Source: Aliiglaciecola sp. CAU 1673 (GTDB lineage Bacteria; Pseudomonadota; Gammaproteobacteria; Enterobacterales; Alteromonadaceae). Taken from it: a stretch of DNA of 64,000 bases. Below are positions 45,214 through 56,223 of the stretch, piece by piece; within the stretch, counting starts at the first letter, position 1; each line of letters begins with the position of its first letter. The notes below the pieces were generated by a model that was not told the origin of the DNA, made no database searches, and saw nothing but the letters and a program-made list of their open reading frames with translations. The stretch spans positions 124,001 through 188,000 of the forward strand of contig NZ_JARHUG010000001.1 of NCBI RefSeq assembly GCF_029223185.1. The letters are read 5' to 3'. The translations under genes were made by a program, and so were the position numbers.

Positions 45214-46395
45214 ATGATAAGAACCATTGCAATGACACTGACTCTGGTAAGCAGTTTCTATGGTCAAGCCGCCGCTGAAAAGGCCGAGCTACGTATTGCG
45301 ACTTTTAATGTCAGTATGGAAGCCACCAATTATGTGGATAGAGAATCCAAGGCTACAGGCAATGAACTCTTCGAGCGACTGGCCGACGGCCAACATCCAC
45401 AAATCCGTAATACCGCTGAGATCATCCAGCGAGTGCGCCCCGACATTGTGCTGCTTAATGAATTTGACTATCACGCCGACCCGCAAAAAGGCGTGTTGGC
45501 TTTCGTTAAAAATTACCTTCAGCACAGTCAGAACAATGCCGAACCCATCGATTATCCGTATTTTTACATTGCGCCAGTCAATACCGGCGTAGATTCTGGG
45601 GTTGATTTAAGCGGTGATGGTATAGCCTCTGGCACGGGTGATGATGCCTTTGGCTATGGCGTCTATCCGGGGCAATACGGCATGGTGCTGCTAAGTCGTT
45701 ACCCCATTGATAAGGAAAATGTGCGTACCTTTCAGTATTTCCTGTGGAAGGATATGCCAGGCAACCTGATGCAAACTGTGGTGCATCAAGATGGTCGCCC
45801 CTGGTATGGCGAGCAAGCCCGGCAAGTAATGCGCCTGTCGTCTAAATCTCATTGGGATATTCCGGTAAAGGTCAACGGCAAGACTATCCACGTGCTGGCC
45901 AGCCATCCTACGCCGCCGGTATTCGATGGTCCCGAGGATAGAAACGGTAAACGCAACCATGATGAAGTGCGCTTTTGGGTGGACTATTTGTCGGCAGGCG
46001 AACAAGCAGCGTATTTGTACGACGATAAAGGACAGCGCGGCGGCATTTCTGGTGAGACCTTTGTGATTGTGGGGGATCTCAACTCCAATCCCGTGGAAGG
46101 AAATGCACATAAAGAGGCCATTTCTGCCTTAATAGGTCATGAAAAGGTGGCAGGGGACTTTATCCCCACTAGCGAAGGTGGTGAGCTGCATTCGCCGGAT
46201 AATCCCCGGGGCAAAAGTCATACAGCCGGGTGGCGTATGCGTGCCGATTATGTGTTGCCTTCCAAAGCCGGGTGGGACATTCACTCTGGTGGGGTATTCT
46301 GGCCCAAAGAGGGAGAGGAGCTTTATCGATTGGTGAAGGACAGACAGTCTTCTTCAGACCATCGGCTGGTGTGGATGGATTTGCAATTTCAATGA
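45214..46395 (+). CDS. Secreted endonuclease/exonuclease/phosphatase family protein
   Basis: A 393-residue protein with a signal peptide (ending QAAA). The EEP-fold motifs are in order: RIATFNVSME, LLNEFDYH, GMVLLSRYPI, LASHPTPP, VIVGDLNSNP and SSDHRLVWMDL. The aspartate-asparagine and terminal Asp-His residues support metal-dependent phosphodiesterase or phosphatase activity. Close relatives are often found beside TonB receptors or phytase genes in Alteromonadales, which suggests a role in organic phosphate use. The ribosome-binding site is weak and a terminator separates it from the receptor. Confidence 0.88.
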   Translation: MIRTIAMTLTLVSSFYGQAAAEKAELRIATFNVSMEATNYVDRESKATGNELFERLADGQHPQIRNTAEIIQRVRPDIVLLNEFDYHADPQKGVLAFVKNYLQHSQNNAEPIDYPYFYIAPVNTGVDSGVDLSGDGIASGTGDDAFGYGVYPGQYGMVLLSRYPIDKENVRTFQYFLWKDMPGNLMQTVVHQDGRPWYGEQARQVMRLSSKSHWDIPVKVNGKTIHVLASHPTPPVFDGPEDRNGKRNHDEVRFWVDYLSAGEQAAYLYDDKGQRGGISGETFVIVGDLNSNPVEGNAHKEAISALIGHEKVAGDFIPTSEGGELHSPDNPRGKSHTAGWRMRADYVLPSKAGWDIHSGGVFWPKEGEELYRLVKDRQSSSDHRLVWMDLQFQ

Positions 46396-46408
46396 ACAGA
46401 TCTTTATC

Positions 46409-46436
46409 AGCAGTGAGGTTATATCACCTCACTGCT
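46409..46436. terminator. Convergent hairpin between EEP gene and argR
   Basis: AGCAGTGAGGT (46409-46419) pairs perfectly with ACCTCACTGCT (46426-46436) around a six-base loop. It lies between two convergent genes and may serve both, although T-runs are short. Confidence 0.6.
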
Positions 46437-46445
46437 CACCGGTAT

Positions 46446-46907
46446 TTACACATTCTCAAATAAGTCTTCAACCCGTTTACGGGTTTCCTCGATACGCGTC
46501 ACATCGGCCGGGGCGATAAAAATGGTATCGTCACCTGCAATAGTGCCCAGCACGCCATCTGACGGACTCAGTGAATCCAGCAGTCGGGCAATCAACTGAG
46601 CAGCCCCGGGGCTGGTACGAATGATGATCATCACGTTGTTATGGATAATATCCAGCACCAGTTGTTTGAGTGGGCTTTTGGCAGTAGGCATGCCCAATTC
46701 AGGGGGTAAACAGTAAACCATCTCGCCACGGGCGTTACGGGTGCGCACCGCACCGAACTTACTGAGCATTCTGGACACTTTCGATTGACTGATATTGTCA
46801 AATCCCTGTTCTTTAAGGGCATCCACAATTTCTCCCTGAGAGCCAAAACTCTCGCCTTTAAGGATTTCGCGGAAGGCTTTAATCAGTTCGTCTTGTTTGC
46901 TCGCCAT
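46446..46907 (-). CDS. argR: Arginine repressor ArgR
   Basis: A 153-residue hexameric regulator of arginine metabolism. The winged-helix domain ([26 protein letters not shown]) is followed by the oligomerisation and arginine-binding domain with the conserved [11 protein letters not shown]. It is divergent from mdh, as in many gammaproteobacteria. I did not find convincing ARG boxes in the 232-bp divergent spacer. Confidence 0.95.
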   Translation of the reverse strand: MASKQDELIKAFREILKGESFGSQGEIVDALKEQGFDNISQSKVSRMLSKFGAVRTRNARGEMVYCLPPELGMPTAKSPLKQLVLDIIHNNVMIIIRTSPGAAQLIARLLDSLSPSDGVLGTIAGDDTIFIAPADVTRIEETRKRVEDLFENV

Positions 46908-47139
46908 GCTCGTTGTGCTCGTTACTCTGTGTGGTTATTAGGAAAGTAGGCCGTTACTTTACTCGCCATCCTCAGACAATCAATAACTTTGCTGCTAATC
47001 GTCGCCAATTGGAAGCAAAACAGCCTGTTTGAAGTCCATCAGAAAAATGACACTAGACCAAGGGTGAACTTGCTATGCACAGCGCCAGCCAGTAGACTTT
47101 GCCAGCACCAATCTGGTCCAATTTCCCAAGGAGAACAAG

Positions 47140-48075
47140 ATGAAAGTTGCAGTGTTGGGCGCCGCCGGCGGTATCGGTCAGGCCCTGTCCCTATTGCTTA
47201 AGACCCAGCTGCCTGCTGGCTCTGAGTTGTCTCTGTATGACGTAGCGCCCGTGGTTCCCGGTGTTGCTGTGGATCTGAGTCATATCCCTACCGATGTAAA
47301 AGTAAAGGGTTTCGGCAAAGACGATCTGGCCACGGCCCTGACAGGTTGTGACATTGTACTGATCCCAGCTGGCGTGCCTCGTAAGCCTGGTATGGATCGT
47401 TCTGACTTGTTCAACATTAATGCCGGTATCGTGAAGAACCTGATTGAAGCCATTGCTGACAACTGTCCCAAAGCTTGTATCGGTGTGATCACCAACCCGG
47501 TTAACACCACTGTGGCCATTGCCGCAGAAACCCTGAAAGCCAAGGGCGTATACGACAAGAATAAGCTGTTCGGTGTGACCACCCTGGATGTGATCCGTGC
47601 AGAAACTTTCGTTGCCGAACTCAAAGGTCTGAATCCTGCCAATGTGCATGTGCCTGTAATCGGCGGTCACTCCGGCACCACTATTCTGCCTCTGCTGTCG
47701 CAGGTTGAAGGCGTGAGCTTCAGCGATGATGAAATCTCCAAACTGACTCACCGCATCCAAAACGCCGGTACCGAAGTGGTGGAAGCCAAGGCCGGTGGCG
47801 GTTCAGCAACCCTGTCTATGGGGCAGGCAGCAGCACGCTTCTGCCTGTCTTTGGTTGCTGCCATGCGTGGTGAAAACGTGGTGGAATACACTTACGTAGA
47901 AACCAACAGCGCAGACGCCCGCTTCTTCGCTCACCCTGTGCGTTTGGGTAAGAACGGCGTGGAAGAAATCCTGCCTTACGGCAAGCTGAGTGACTTCGAG
48001 CAAAAGGCTAAAGACAGCATGCTGGAAGGTCTGCGTGGTGATATCAAGCTGGGCGAAGATTTCGTTAACGCCTAA
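47140..48075 (+). CDS. mdh: Malate dehydrogenase
   Basis: A 311-residue NAD-dependent TCA-cycle enzyme. The nucleotide-binding [15 protein letters not shown], the substrate loop [14 protein letters not shown] with its arginines, and the catalytic histidine in [12 protein letters not shown] are all present. AAGGAG precedes the ATG. Length and sequence match the E. coli type. A perfect terminator follows. Confidence 0.98.
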   Translation: MKVAVLGAAGGIGQALSLLLKTQLPAGSELSLYDVAPVVPGVAVDLSHIPTDVKVKGFGKDDLATALTGCDIVLIPAGVPRKPGMDRSDLFNINAGIVKNLIEAIADNCPKACIGVITNPVNTTVAIAAETLKAKGVYDKNKLFGVTTLDVIRAETFVAELKGLNPANVHVPVIGGHSGTTILPLLSQVEGVSFSDDEISKLTHRIQNAGTEVVEAKAGGGSATLSMGQAAARFCLSLVAAMRGENVVEYTYVETNSADARFFAHPVRLGKNGVEEILPYGKLSDFEQKAKDSMLEGLRGDIKLGEDFVNA

Positions 48076-48094
48076 GAGATACCATTCGCCTCTG

Positions 48095-48128
48095 AAAAAC
48101 CGGCCAACTGGCCGGTTTTTATTTTTTG
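48095..48128 (+). terminator. Rho-independent terminator after mdh
   Basis: AAAAACCGGCC pairs with GGCCGGTTTTT across an AACT loop, an 11-bp perfect stem followed by ATTTTTT. Confidence 0.92.
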
Positions 48129-48129
48129 A

Positions 48130-48178
48130 GGTCAGGTCTTGAAATTTGCATAAAATCTGCAAAATTCAAGACCTGACC
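48130..48178. repeat. Palindromic repeat element (REP/MITE-like)
   Basis: GGTCAGGTCTTGAAATTTGCA (48130-48150, 21 bases, one mismatch) is the inverted copy of 48158-48178, separated by seven bases. The end GACCTGACCCC resembles dispersed elements linked to REP-associated tyrosine transposases in Alteromonadales. It directly follows the mdh terminator. No transposase gene is nearby. Confidence 0.6.
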
Positions 48179-48263
48179 CCAAATACTTTTAAGCTTACCA
48201 ATACTTTACCTTTCTTTACCAAATCTTGACCCACTTAGGCCCTGCTATTGCTGACACTAATGT

Positions 48264-48280
48264 ACCGCCAATCCGGCGGT
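48264..48280 (+). promoter_or_regulatory. Leader hairpin before the small acidic protein gene
   Basis: ACCGCC pairs with GGCGGT around a five-base loop, ending eight bases before the AAAGGAG ribosome-binding site of the 143-residue protein. It is a likely 5'-UTR structure; the role is unknown. Confidence 0.35.
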
Positions 48281-48300
48281 GTCAAAAAAGGAGCATAACA

Positions 48301-48732
48301 ATGCAAATCCAAGCGATGTCAGGGGCCGCCTATATGCAAGGTGCCCAGATGGGACAGGTAGGGCAGGGACAACGTCCACCACCGCCTCCTAAGGATGGAT
48401 TGTCCGGTTTCATGGACACGGCGAAAGATGACCCCGAAATAAGGGATTTCCTGCAGAGTATCCGCGAAGCCTCAGACAGCGGTGAGTTTGATGCGCAGGC
48501 CCTTGCCGAGCAGGCCCCTGACTCATTGAAGTCTTATGCTGAGGAAAACGGCATTGACCTGGCGTCCATGTTTCAGAAGAAACATGATGCCCATCAGGAG
48601 CGAATGGCGTCATCAGAAGGGGGACGGCAACCTATTGCCGGACGTTTTGCCCAACTGCAGTTTTCGACATCCAGTGAAGGCATTCTGATGTCTGCCTTGC
48701 AGCGAAGCACTGGGGTTGAGACGGCCGCTTAA
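48301..48732 (+). CDS. Small acidic protein of unknown function
   Basis: I do not recognise this 143-residue protein. It starts at the ATG at 48301, which has AAAGGAG upstream; a longer frame from 48226 includes the leader hairpin and is unlikely. The N-terminal third is rich in Gln, Gly and Met and has a run of five prolines; the middle has acidic helices (DDPEIRDFLQSIREASDSGEF, AEENGIDLASMFQKKHD). There is no signal peptide or membrane helix. The Ala/Gln-rich character, with no cysteines, suggests a flexible cytosolic or secreted-by-other-route protein. Confidence 0.65.
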   Translation: MQIQAMSGAAYMQGAQMGQVGQGQRPPPPPKDGLSGFMDTAKDDPEIRDFLQSIREASDSGEFDAQALAEQAPDSLKSYAEENGIDLASMFQKKHDAHQERMASSEGGRQPIAGRFAQLQFSTSSEGILMSALQRSTGVETAA

Positions 48733-48767
48733 GCACTGAGGCACTTGGCTTGTCAGGGAAGACAAGC

Positions 48768-50216
48768 CTAGCCGGACTGCCAGCGTAATAAGTTCAGAAA
48801 TTCCCGTCGGGTTTTAGGTCCATAGGTTTGAAAGTGCGGTGATGTCTTTTCCTGAAGTTCAGCTTTGTGTAGCGCTACCTTGTCTTTACTTGTATGTCTG
48901 GCCACTTCCTCAGGGCTAACCTGATAGGGTTTGCAGGCGTTAAGACCTAAAATCTTGGTTTTGAGGGAGGTGCTCAGTGCCGGGTAGCCATATTGTTCCT
49001 GAAAGGCCTCGCTAATCTGAAAAGCTCGGAAGGCCTGGATCTGATCCTGCGGCGAACCATACCAGATGCTGTCAGTACCCCACAGCACGTTGTCTTCTCC
49101 CACAGCCTGCAATAATTTACCCAGAGCATGGGCCGCTTGCTCGGGATGGCGCATTAAAAAACGCCAGGTGGAACCAAGTTCTGCATAAACATTGCTGTTA
49201 GTTTGTACTTCATTGTCCCTGATTGACTGCACCAGGCTGTCGATACCGGCGCGGCCTTTGCCTGGCGCAAAAGACTGCTCTTCTAATCCTGGCTCAAAAC
49301 CACTGTGGTAGATGATAAAGTTCACATCGGGATAACGCTTGGCCACGATGCCGATATCGGTGCACAGACTGTGCTCGTAAGATTCACGGCCAAAGGGAAT
49401 GCCTTTGTGGATGCAGATATTTTTGATCCCCAACTGTCTGGCCTTTTCGATAAAAGGAATACCCACCTTTTCGTCATGCAGATAGAAGCCTTTACCATCA
49501 GGCCCCCATTGGGTATAGGTCTTCCAGGCGCTGACTTTCCATTTCTCTGCCAACTCGTCCATGCCCTCTAAATCACCGGTTTGATTGGGATTGACCCGGC
49601 CATGCAGCAACAGCCGATGTTCGCCTTCCAACTCATCGACGATGCGTCTGGTGGCATCGGCTTCCTCAATGGTCAACGGCTCCCGCTCCCGATGTGAAGG
49701 CACAAAGGAGAGCACCATCATGCTGGTATCGCTGTCCATAAAGACGTCTTTGACGAATTGTTTCGGCCCGAGACATTGCAAATAGGAGCGATCGCCAGGC
49801 AAGTCAGCCAAGGGACAATCCGCGTAGGGCATACCGGAAAATGGTTTGGCATCGGCAGGAACTTGATTGAGCCAACGACCATTGGGATCGACAAAATGCC
49901 CCTGAATATCAAAGATAAACTCTTCTCCTTCCAGCACCGCGGCAGCAGCAGGCTCAACCGCGGCATCCTGATGCAGGGCGAAAAAGCCGCCGTTAAGTCC
50001 GTGAGCAGCATTGACCTGATTGGCACACAGCAGGGTTGCGGCAGCGGCGCAACTGGATATTAGAAATTGGCGTCTGTCCTGGCCAAGATAGTGGCTTAGC
50101 CGAACTATCTCCTCGCTGGCTTGTTGGTTAACCTGGCATTCTCTGGGGCTTAATGGGATAGGACAAAACTCACCATTGGAGGTGCTGTCCAATTTGATCG
50201 GCAGGGGCTGGTGCAT
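48768..50216 (-). CDS. Amidohydrolase-family protein with Tat-like signal after an N-terminal extension
   Basis: A 482-residue TIM-barrel metal-dependent hydrolase of the amidohydrolase 2 group: FDIQGHFVDP in place of the usual first HxH, LHGRVNPN, the NICIHKGIPFGRE histidine, FIIYHSGFEPG and the closing aspartate in LWGTDSIWYGSP. A twin-arginine-like motif (QDRRQFLISSC) and hydrophobic stretch ending VNAAHG occur at residues 52-75, after a polar 50-residue start. Either the n-region is unusually long or the real start lies later, but no better start is evident. Substrate is unknown. Confidence 0.7.
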   Translation of the reverse strand: MHQPLPIKLDSTSNGEFCPIPLSPRECQVNQQASEEIVRLSHYLGQDRRQFLISSCAAAATLLCANQVNAAHGLNGGFFALHQDAAVEPAAAAVLEGEEFIFDIQGHFVDPNGRWLNQVPADAKPFSGMPYADCPLADLPGDRSYLQCLGPKQFVKDVFMDSDTSMMVLSFVPSHREREPLTIEEADATRRIVDELEGEHRLLLHGRVNPNQTGDLEGMDELAEKWKVSAWKTYTQWGPDGKGFYLHDEKVGIPFIEKARQLGIKNICIHKGIPFGRESYEHSLCTDIGIVAKRYPDVNFIIYHSGFEPGLEEQSFAPGKGRAGIDSLVQSIRDNEVQTNSNVYAELGSTWRFLMRHPEQAAHALGKLLQAVGEDNVLWGTDSIWYGSPQDQIQAFRAFQISEAFQEQYGYPALSTSLKTKILGLNACKPYQVSPEEVARHTSKDKVALHKAELQEKTSPHFQTYGPKTRREFLNLLRWQSG

Positions 50217-50270
50217 TGAGGGACTCCTTCATCGGTGTCCCTAAACATAGTCGACTTGTTATGGTCTTGC

Positions 50271-51242
50271 TTAAGCGGCGCGTTCGACGGAAATACGGGC
50301 CAGATGAATAAGCGCCTGCTTGTATTCAGACTCTGGCAAGCAAGCTAGCGCTGACACCGCCTGCTCAGCTGCTTCATGCGCTTTCTTCTTGGTGTATTCC
50401 AGAGCGCCGGTGCGCTTCATTGCCTGATGGATAGTGGCAAGGTGAGGTAAGCCGTTGGCGTTTTCGATGGCGTCACGGATTAACGCCGCCTCATCCTCGT
50501 TGCCATGCCACATGGCGTACAGCAGGGGTAGGGTAGGTTTGCCCTCAGCCAAATCATCACCGACGTTTTTACCCATTTCTTCGGCATCGGCATCGTAATC
50601 GAGAATATCGTCTACCAACTGGAAGGCGGTACCCAGATAGCGCCCATAATCCTGCATCGCCAGTTCAATTTGCGAAGGTTGATCGGTAAGCACCGCTGCC
50701 AATTGCGTGGCGGCTTCAAACAACCTCGCCGTTTTGCTGTAGATAACCTGCATATAGCTGTCTTCGCTGGTATCCGGATCATTACAGTTCATCAACTGCA
50801 ACACTTCACCTTCGGCAATCACGTTGGTGGCATCAGACAGAATTTCCATCACCCGCATACGCTCAAGGCTTACCATCATCTGGAACGAACGGGTATAAAG
50901 GAAGTCGCCCACCAGCACACTGGCCTGATTGCCAAATAGCTCATTGGCTGTCTCGCGGCCACGGCGCATAGTGGATTCATCCACCACATCATCATGTAAC
51001 AGGGTGGCGGTATGGATGAATTCGATAATCGCCGCCAGTGTGTGATGGTGATCGTTCTTTATTCCCAGCGCACGGGCTGCCAGTACGCAGATCATCGGAC
51101 GGATACGTTTGCCGCCGCTGTTGACGATATAGAAACCCAATTGGTTGATCAGCGCCACTTCGGAATTGACCTGTTGCTGAATCAGCAGGTTGACGGCCTG
51201 CATATCTTCTTGTGCTAATTGGCGGATCGTTTGGATATCCAT
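50271..51242 (-). CDS. ispB: Octaprenyl diphosphate synthase
   Basis: A 323-residue trans-prenyltransferase making the ubiquinone side chain. The two aspartate-rich motifs LLHDDVVDES and LVDDILDYDAD, and the GGKRIRP block near the start, are intact. It is divergent from rplU across 275 bp, the usual gammaproteobacterial order. Confidence 0.96.
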   Translation of the reverse strand: MDIQTIRQLAQEDMQAVNLLIQQQVNSEVALINQLGFYIVNSGGKRIRPMICVLAARALGIKNDHHHTLAAIIEFIHTATLLHDDVVDESTMRRGRETANELFGNQASVLVGDFLYTRSFQMMVSLERMRVMEILSDATNVIAEGEVLQLMNCNDPDTSEDSYMQVIYSKTARLFEAATQLAAVLTDQPSQIELAMQDYGRYLGTAFQLVDDILDYDADAEEMGKNVGDDLAEGKPTLPLLYAMWHGNEDEAALIRDAIENANGLPHLATIHQAMKRTGALEYTKKKAHEAAEQAVSALACLPESEYKQALIHLARISVERAA

Positions 51243-51433
51243 CGGGCTATTGCTGCTCCTGTCGAAGTTGGCGGCATTTTTACAGAAAATGACGTTGTGT
51301 TCCAGTAATGCCCAAGCAACTCTGATTTGTGAGATAATAACAGAGTTAACACTGATGAATTAACCACCGTCAGGCTCCATCACCACTAGCTTACAGGCCT
51401 GTAACAGCGACCGCGATTTTTTCAGATTTGCTC

Positions 51434-51462
51434 TTGCGGCGTTTGCACACTTCACGTACAAT
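51434..51462 (+). promoter_or_regulatory. Sigma-70 promoter of rplU-rpmA
   Basis: TTGCGG (51434-51439) and TACAAT (51457-51462) are spaced by 17 bases and give a start site about 48 bases before the rplU ATG. The leader may also carry the L21-type structure, which I did not verify. Confidence 0.65.
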
Positions 51463-51517
51463 TCGCGCCCTGTTTTAGAATTGTGGCGTCAAGCAGACGC
51501 AATGAGCGGAGTATAGT

Positions 51518-51829
51518 ATGTACGCGGTTTTCCAAAGTGGTGGTAAACAACACCGTGTGGCTGAAGGTCAGACCGTTCGCCTAGAAAAGATTGAGATCGC
51601 TCCAGGTGAAACTGTCGAATTCGACAACGTATTGATGGTCAGCAGCGGTGACGACGTTAAAATCGGCACCCCTTTCGTGGCTGGTGGTAAGGTTACTGCT
51701 GAAGTGGTAACTCATGGTCGTGGCGATAAGGTCAAGATCGTGAAATTCCGTCGCCGTAAGCATTCACGCAAGCAAATGGGCCACCGTCAGTGGTTCACTG
51801 AAGTCAAAATTACTGGCATCAGCGCTTAA
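51518..51829 (+). CDS. rplU: 50S ribosomal protein L21
   Basis: A 103-residue protein with the full L21 pattern from [14 protein letters not shown] to the basic [15 protein letters not shown] end. It binds 23S rRNA in the large subunit. It is 15 bases upstream of rpmA. AGCGGAG precedes the ATG. Confidence 0.98.
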   Translation: MYAVFQSGGKQHRVAEGQTVRLEKIEIAPGETVEFDNVLMVSSGDDVKIGTPFVAGGKVTAEVVTHGRGDKVKIVKFRRRKHSRKQMGHRQWFTEVKITGISA

Positions 51830-51844
51830 TAGGAGTATTGACAG

Positions 51845-52102
51845 ATGGCACACAAAAAGGCGGGTGGTAGTACTCGTAACGGTCGTGATTCAGAAAGCAA
51901 ACGTCTTGGTGTTAAGCGCTTTGGCGGCGAATCTGTTCTGGCTGGCAGCATCATCGTGCGTCAGCGTGGCACCAAGTTCCACGCCGGCACTAACGTAGGT
52001 CTGGGCAAGGATCACACTTTGTTCGCTTTGTCTGACGGCAAAGTACAGTTCGAAGTAAAAGGTCCTCAGAACCGCAAGTTTGTGAGCATCGTTGCTGAAT
52101 AA
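51845..52102 (+). CDS. rpmA: 50S ribosomal protein L27
   Basis: An 85-residue protein beginning [15 protein letters not shown], the N-terminal tail that reaches the peptidyl-transferase centre. The body contains [14 protein letters not shown]. It follows rplU and ends before a strong terminator. Confidence 0.98.
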   Translation: MAHKKAGGSTRNGRDSESKRLGVKRFGGESVLAGSIIVRQRGTKFHAGTNVGLGKDHTLFALSDGKVQFEVKGPQNRKFVSIVAE

Positions 52103-52127
52103 GCAACGTCTTAGCAAACTTGAGAAG

Positions 52128-52152
52128 CCCCGCTCCATGCGGGGTTTTTTTT
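52128..52152 (+). terminator. Rho-independent terminator after rpmA
   Basis: CCCCGC pairs with GCGGGG around a five-base loop, followed by eight T residues. It separates rplU-rpmA from obgE. Confidence 0.9.
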
Positions 52153-52167
52153 AGCTACTATTTGTGA

Positions 52168-53412
<1,245 letters not shown>

Positions 53413-53415
53413 GGC

Positions 53416-53904
53416 GTGAGGATTGCTATGATTGCCGCAATGGCCAGGGACAGGGTGATTGGCGCTGACAATCAAATGCCCTGGCACCTTCCGGCCGATC
53501 TGAAGCACTTTAAAGCTGTGACTTTGGGTAAACCTGTGGTGATGGGCAGAAAGACCTTTGAGTCCATTGGCAGACCCTTACCGGGAAGGCGCAATATCGT
53601 GATTAGTCGCGATCCCGGCTTTAACGCGGCAGGCATTGAGAAGGCAGAAAGCCCGGAGCAGGCGATGGCCATGGCTGGCGATTGCGAAGAGCTGATGGTG
53701 ATTGGTGGGGGGGCTGTTTATCAGGCGTTTTTGCCTCTGGCAGTACGCTTGTATTTGACTGATATCGAACTGTCCGTTGAAGGGGACACTTGTTTCCCTG
53801 ACTACCAGCAAGCCGCTGATTGGCAGCTGATTGATGAAGTGTTTCGTCCAGCCGACAGCGATAACCCCCATAATATGTGGTTCAGGACGCTGGAACGGCG
53901 ATAA
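53416..53904 (+). CDS. folA: Dihydrofolate reductase
   Basis: A 162-residue enzyme reducing dihydrofolate with NADPH. Conserved blocks IAAMARDRVIGADNQMPWHLPADLKHFK, VVMGRKTFESIGRPLPGRRNIV and VIGGGAVYQAFL include the catalytic aspartate (PADLKHF) and the cofactor glycines. The start is a GTG with GGAGG upstream. It sits three bases after obgE and is probably expressed with it. A near-perfect bidirectional terminator follows. Confidence 0.96.
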   Translation: MRIAMIAAMARDRVIGADNQMPWHLPADLKHFKAVTLGKPVVMGRKTFESIGRPLPGRRNIVISRDPGFNAAGIEKAESPEQAMAMAGDCEELMVIGGGAVYQAFLPLAVRLYLTDIELSVEGDTCFPDYQQAADWQLIDEVFRPADSDNPHNMWFRTLERR

Positions 53905-53923
53905 GCAGATAAAAGATAAACAT

Positions 53924-53952
53924 AAAAAACGCGACCCGAGGTCGCGTTTTTT
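53924..53952. terminator. Bidirectional terminator, folA / chemoreceptor
   Basis: AAAAAACGCGACC pairs perfectly with GGTCGCGTTTTTT across a CGA loop (13 bp). A-runs on one side and T-runs on the other make it active on both strands for the convergent genes. Confidence 0.92.
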
Positions 53953-53966
53953 ATTGAGCGTTTACC

Positions 53967-55991
53967 TTAGACTCTGAAGGTGCGGATGGAGCCTTGCAGC
54001 TCATCTGCCAGGCGCGCCACTTCATGGCTGGAGTCGGAAGTCTGTTCTGCACCGATAGCCGTTTCTTCGGCGATAGCGACGATGCTTTCCAGTTTTTCGC
54101 TGATCTCCTGGGATACCTGGTATTGCTCACGAGCCGATTGTTCAATCTGGCTGCTTACATCATGGGCTTTGTGTACGGCGTTGGTAATCAAATCCAGGGC
54201 AGAGGTGGCTTTCTCGGTTTGATTCACACAAGCCTCGGCCTGAATTTTGCCTTGCTGCATCACGCTTACCGCCTTCTCGGCGCCAGCTTGCAGCATCTCG
54301 ATCATTGAGTGGATTTCCTGGGTCGATTGCTGCGTGCGGCTGGCCAGGGTCCTTACTTCGTCGGCTACTACCGCGAAGCCTCGACCTTGTTCACCGGCAC
54401 GCGCAGCCTCAATGGCAGCGTTCAGGGCCAGCAGGTTGGTCTGGTCGGCAACGCCACGAATTACATCCAGGATACCGCCGATACTGGCGCTGTCCTGATG
54501 CAGTTTGTTGATAACTTCGGCCGCTCTTTCCACTTCCTGAGCCAGCTGCATGATAGTTTTCTTGTTCTCCATGGAGATGACTTTGACCTTTTCGGCTTCG
54601 GCATCGGCATGACGAATCTGATTGAGGGTATCTTCTGCGTTTTGTGTGACCAGCTGTGAGGTGCTGTTCATCTCAGTAGTGGCCGCTGCCACCTGACCCA
54701 CCTGCGACTTCTGTTGCTGGATAGAGGTAGTGGTTTGCGCGGTCACCGCGGAGGTTTGCTCTGATGCGGCCGCTAATTGGGTCGCTCTGGAGCTGATACC
54801 GGAGATAAGCGACTTCAGGCTATCAATCAGGTTGTTACAGTTGCGGGCGAGCTCGCCGAATTCATCTTTGGAGCTGTCATCCAGCTTACGGGTCAGGTCG
54901 CCGGAGGAGACCACTTTGAGCATCTCGTTGACTTTGTTCAGCGGTACCGTGATAGCGCGCACGCTGAAGAAGGCGATGGCACTGGCGGCGACAGCCGAGA
55001 TCAGCATGATCACGATAGTGCTGGAGGTACCACCAGATACGGCGTTGGAAACATCAGTTTTTGCTTGAACCGTGATAGCGTTGGCCAGCTTCAGCAGGTT
55101 ATCTAACTCCACCATGCCAACTTCAATGTCTTGTTCCGATGCACTTAAGGCTTGAGAAGCCTGATCCTGGCTTTTTAACCTTGCTACCTGGTTAGCCAAA
55201 ATACCCTGACCAGAGCCTATCGTGCTGTTCAGGTCTTCAACCAGGCCTTGCACTTCTTCCAGCATACCGCTGCTGTCGCGGTCATTGGCGGCATCTATCA
55301 TCTCACCAGTCACCTTGACTACATCAGCAAGTATTAATTTGAGCTCGTTACCAATGGTTTCGGCCTTGGTTAAATCCCTGGTGCCCAGATATTGGTTACC
55401 TACAGTCACCATAGACATTAAACGGGTTTCCAGTTGGGAGCCAATCTTGGCGGCGGCGGCCAATGCGCCATTGCCTCGGGCAGCATCCAAGTCAGAGAAA
55501 TCCAGTAGCATAGTAGAAGTGTCATCGGTGTTATCTTCTACATCACCCATCTGTGAGCGTAACTTACGAGCCAGTCCCAGGTCGGTGCGTCGATTATCAA
55601 ACATCTTGGTGACGTTCTTTAAGTAATCGACATACACCTTTTCGACTTTGTTCAGGGTTGCTTTCAACTCAGCCTGTTCAGCAACTGTACCCTGCAAGGT
55701 CTCAAGTGTCTGATCAAAACTGGTTCTGCTGGCGTCAAACTTTGTCTGCAAGGAAGCAAGATTGTCTAATTCAGTTTCGTAGTAGGCTTCAACCGTCGCT
55801 CTACCCATACTCACGAAAGCCACTTTGAGTCCAGTGCTGCCTTGTAAGGTGGGTATGGCCAGATTGTTAACTTCATCTGTTTTACTACTCACGCTATCTA
55901 AATTGAGCAATGAAGAGATACTGACGATAAATAAGAGCAGCGTAATGATGGCAAAACCACCGATAACGCGCATTGCAACAGTTAGTTTCAT
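53967..55991 (-). CDS. Methyl-accepting chemotaxis protein
   Basis: A 674-residue chemoreceptor. A first membrane helix (residues about 6-30), a long periplasmic helical ligand-binding domain (about 30-320), a second helix near 320-345 and a HAMP domain precede the signalling domain with the hairpin tip [20 protein letters not shown]. There is no C-terminal NWETF-like tether. The ATG at 55991 has GGAG upstream and starts the first helix; a 13-residue upstream extension is less likely. The ligand is unknown; the periplasmic region resembles helical-bundle (HBM/4HB-like) sensors. Confidence 0.9.
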   Translation of the reverse strand: MKLTVAMRVIGGFAIITLLLFIVSISSLLNLDSVSSKTDEVNNLAIPTLQGSTGLKVAFVSMGRATVEAYYETELDNLASLQTKFDASRTSFDQTLETLQGTVAEQAELKATLNKVEKVYVDYLKNVTKMFDNRRTDLGLARKLRSQMGDVEDNTDDTSTMLLDFSDLDAARGNGALAAAAKIGSQLETRLMSMVTVGNQYLGTRDLTKAETIGNELKLILADVVKVTGEMIDAANDRDSSGMLEEVQGLVEDLNSTIGSGQGILANQVARLKSQDQASQALSASEQDIEVGMVELDNLLKLANAITVQAKTDVSNAVSGGTSSTIVIMLISAVAASAIAFFSVRAITVPLNKVNEMLKVVSSGDLTRKLDDSSKDEFGELARNCNNLIDSLKSLISGISSRATQLAAASEQTSAVTAQTTTSIQQQKSQVGQVAAATTEMNSTSQLVTQNAEDTLNQIRHADAEAEKVKVISMENKKTIMQLAQEVERAAEVINKLHQDSASIGGILDVIRGVADQTNLLALNAAIEAARAGEQGRGFAVVADEVRTLASRTQQSTQEIHSMIEMLQAGAEKAVSVMQQGKIQAEACVNQTEKATSALDLITNAVHKAHDVSSQIEQSAREQYQVSQEISEKLESIVAIAEETAIGAEQTSDSSHEVARLADELQGSIRTFRV

Positions 55992-56223
55992 TGACACTCC
56001 ACTCTTTCCCGGGACCTCACATTGCAACAATTCTGCAACGGGCTTTAACTAAAAACCAGAGACAATTCGTAATAATACCACTGTCATGACCAGTATAGGT
56101 GACTAAGTTATTGTATCTTTTAGGAGTTATGTCGTCTTTTATGGCAGTTTTTTCCTTGAGACTGACTACTCGCCAGCAGTTTGAGTTACACAAATGGCGC
56201 GTGCGCCCCAAATTCCCTGTGAC

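Noticed and set aside
46908-47139. ARG boxes expected between argR and mdh
   Set aside because: No pair of TGAAT/ATTCA half-sites at the right spacing is visible by eye, so autoregulation was not annotated.
54730-55626. Several open plus-strand frames opposite the chemoreceptor
   Set aside because: They are antisense shadows of a strongly conserved coding region and are rich in Ser and Ala as expected from the complement of its codons.
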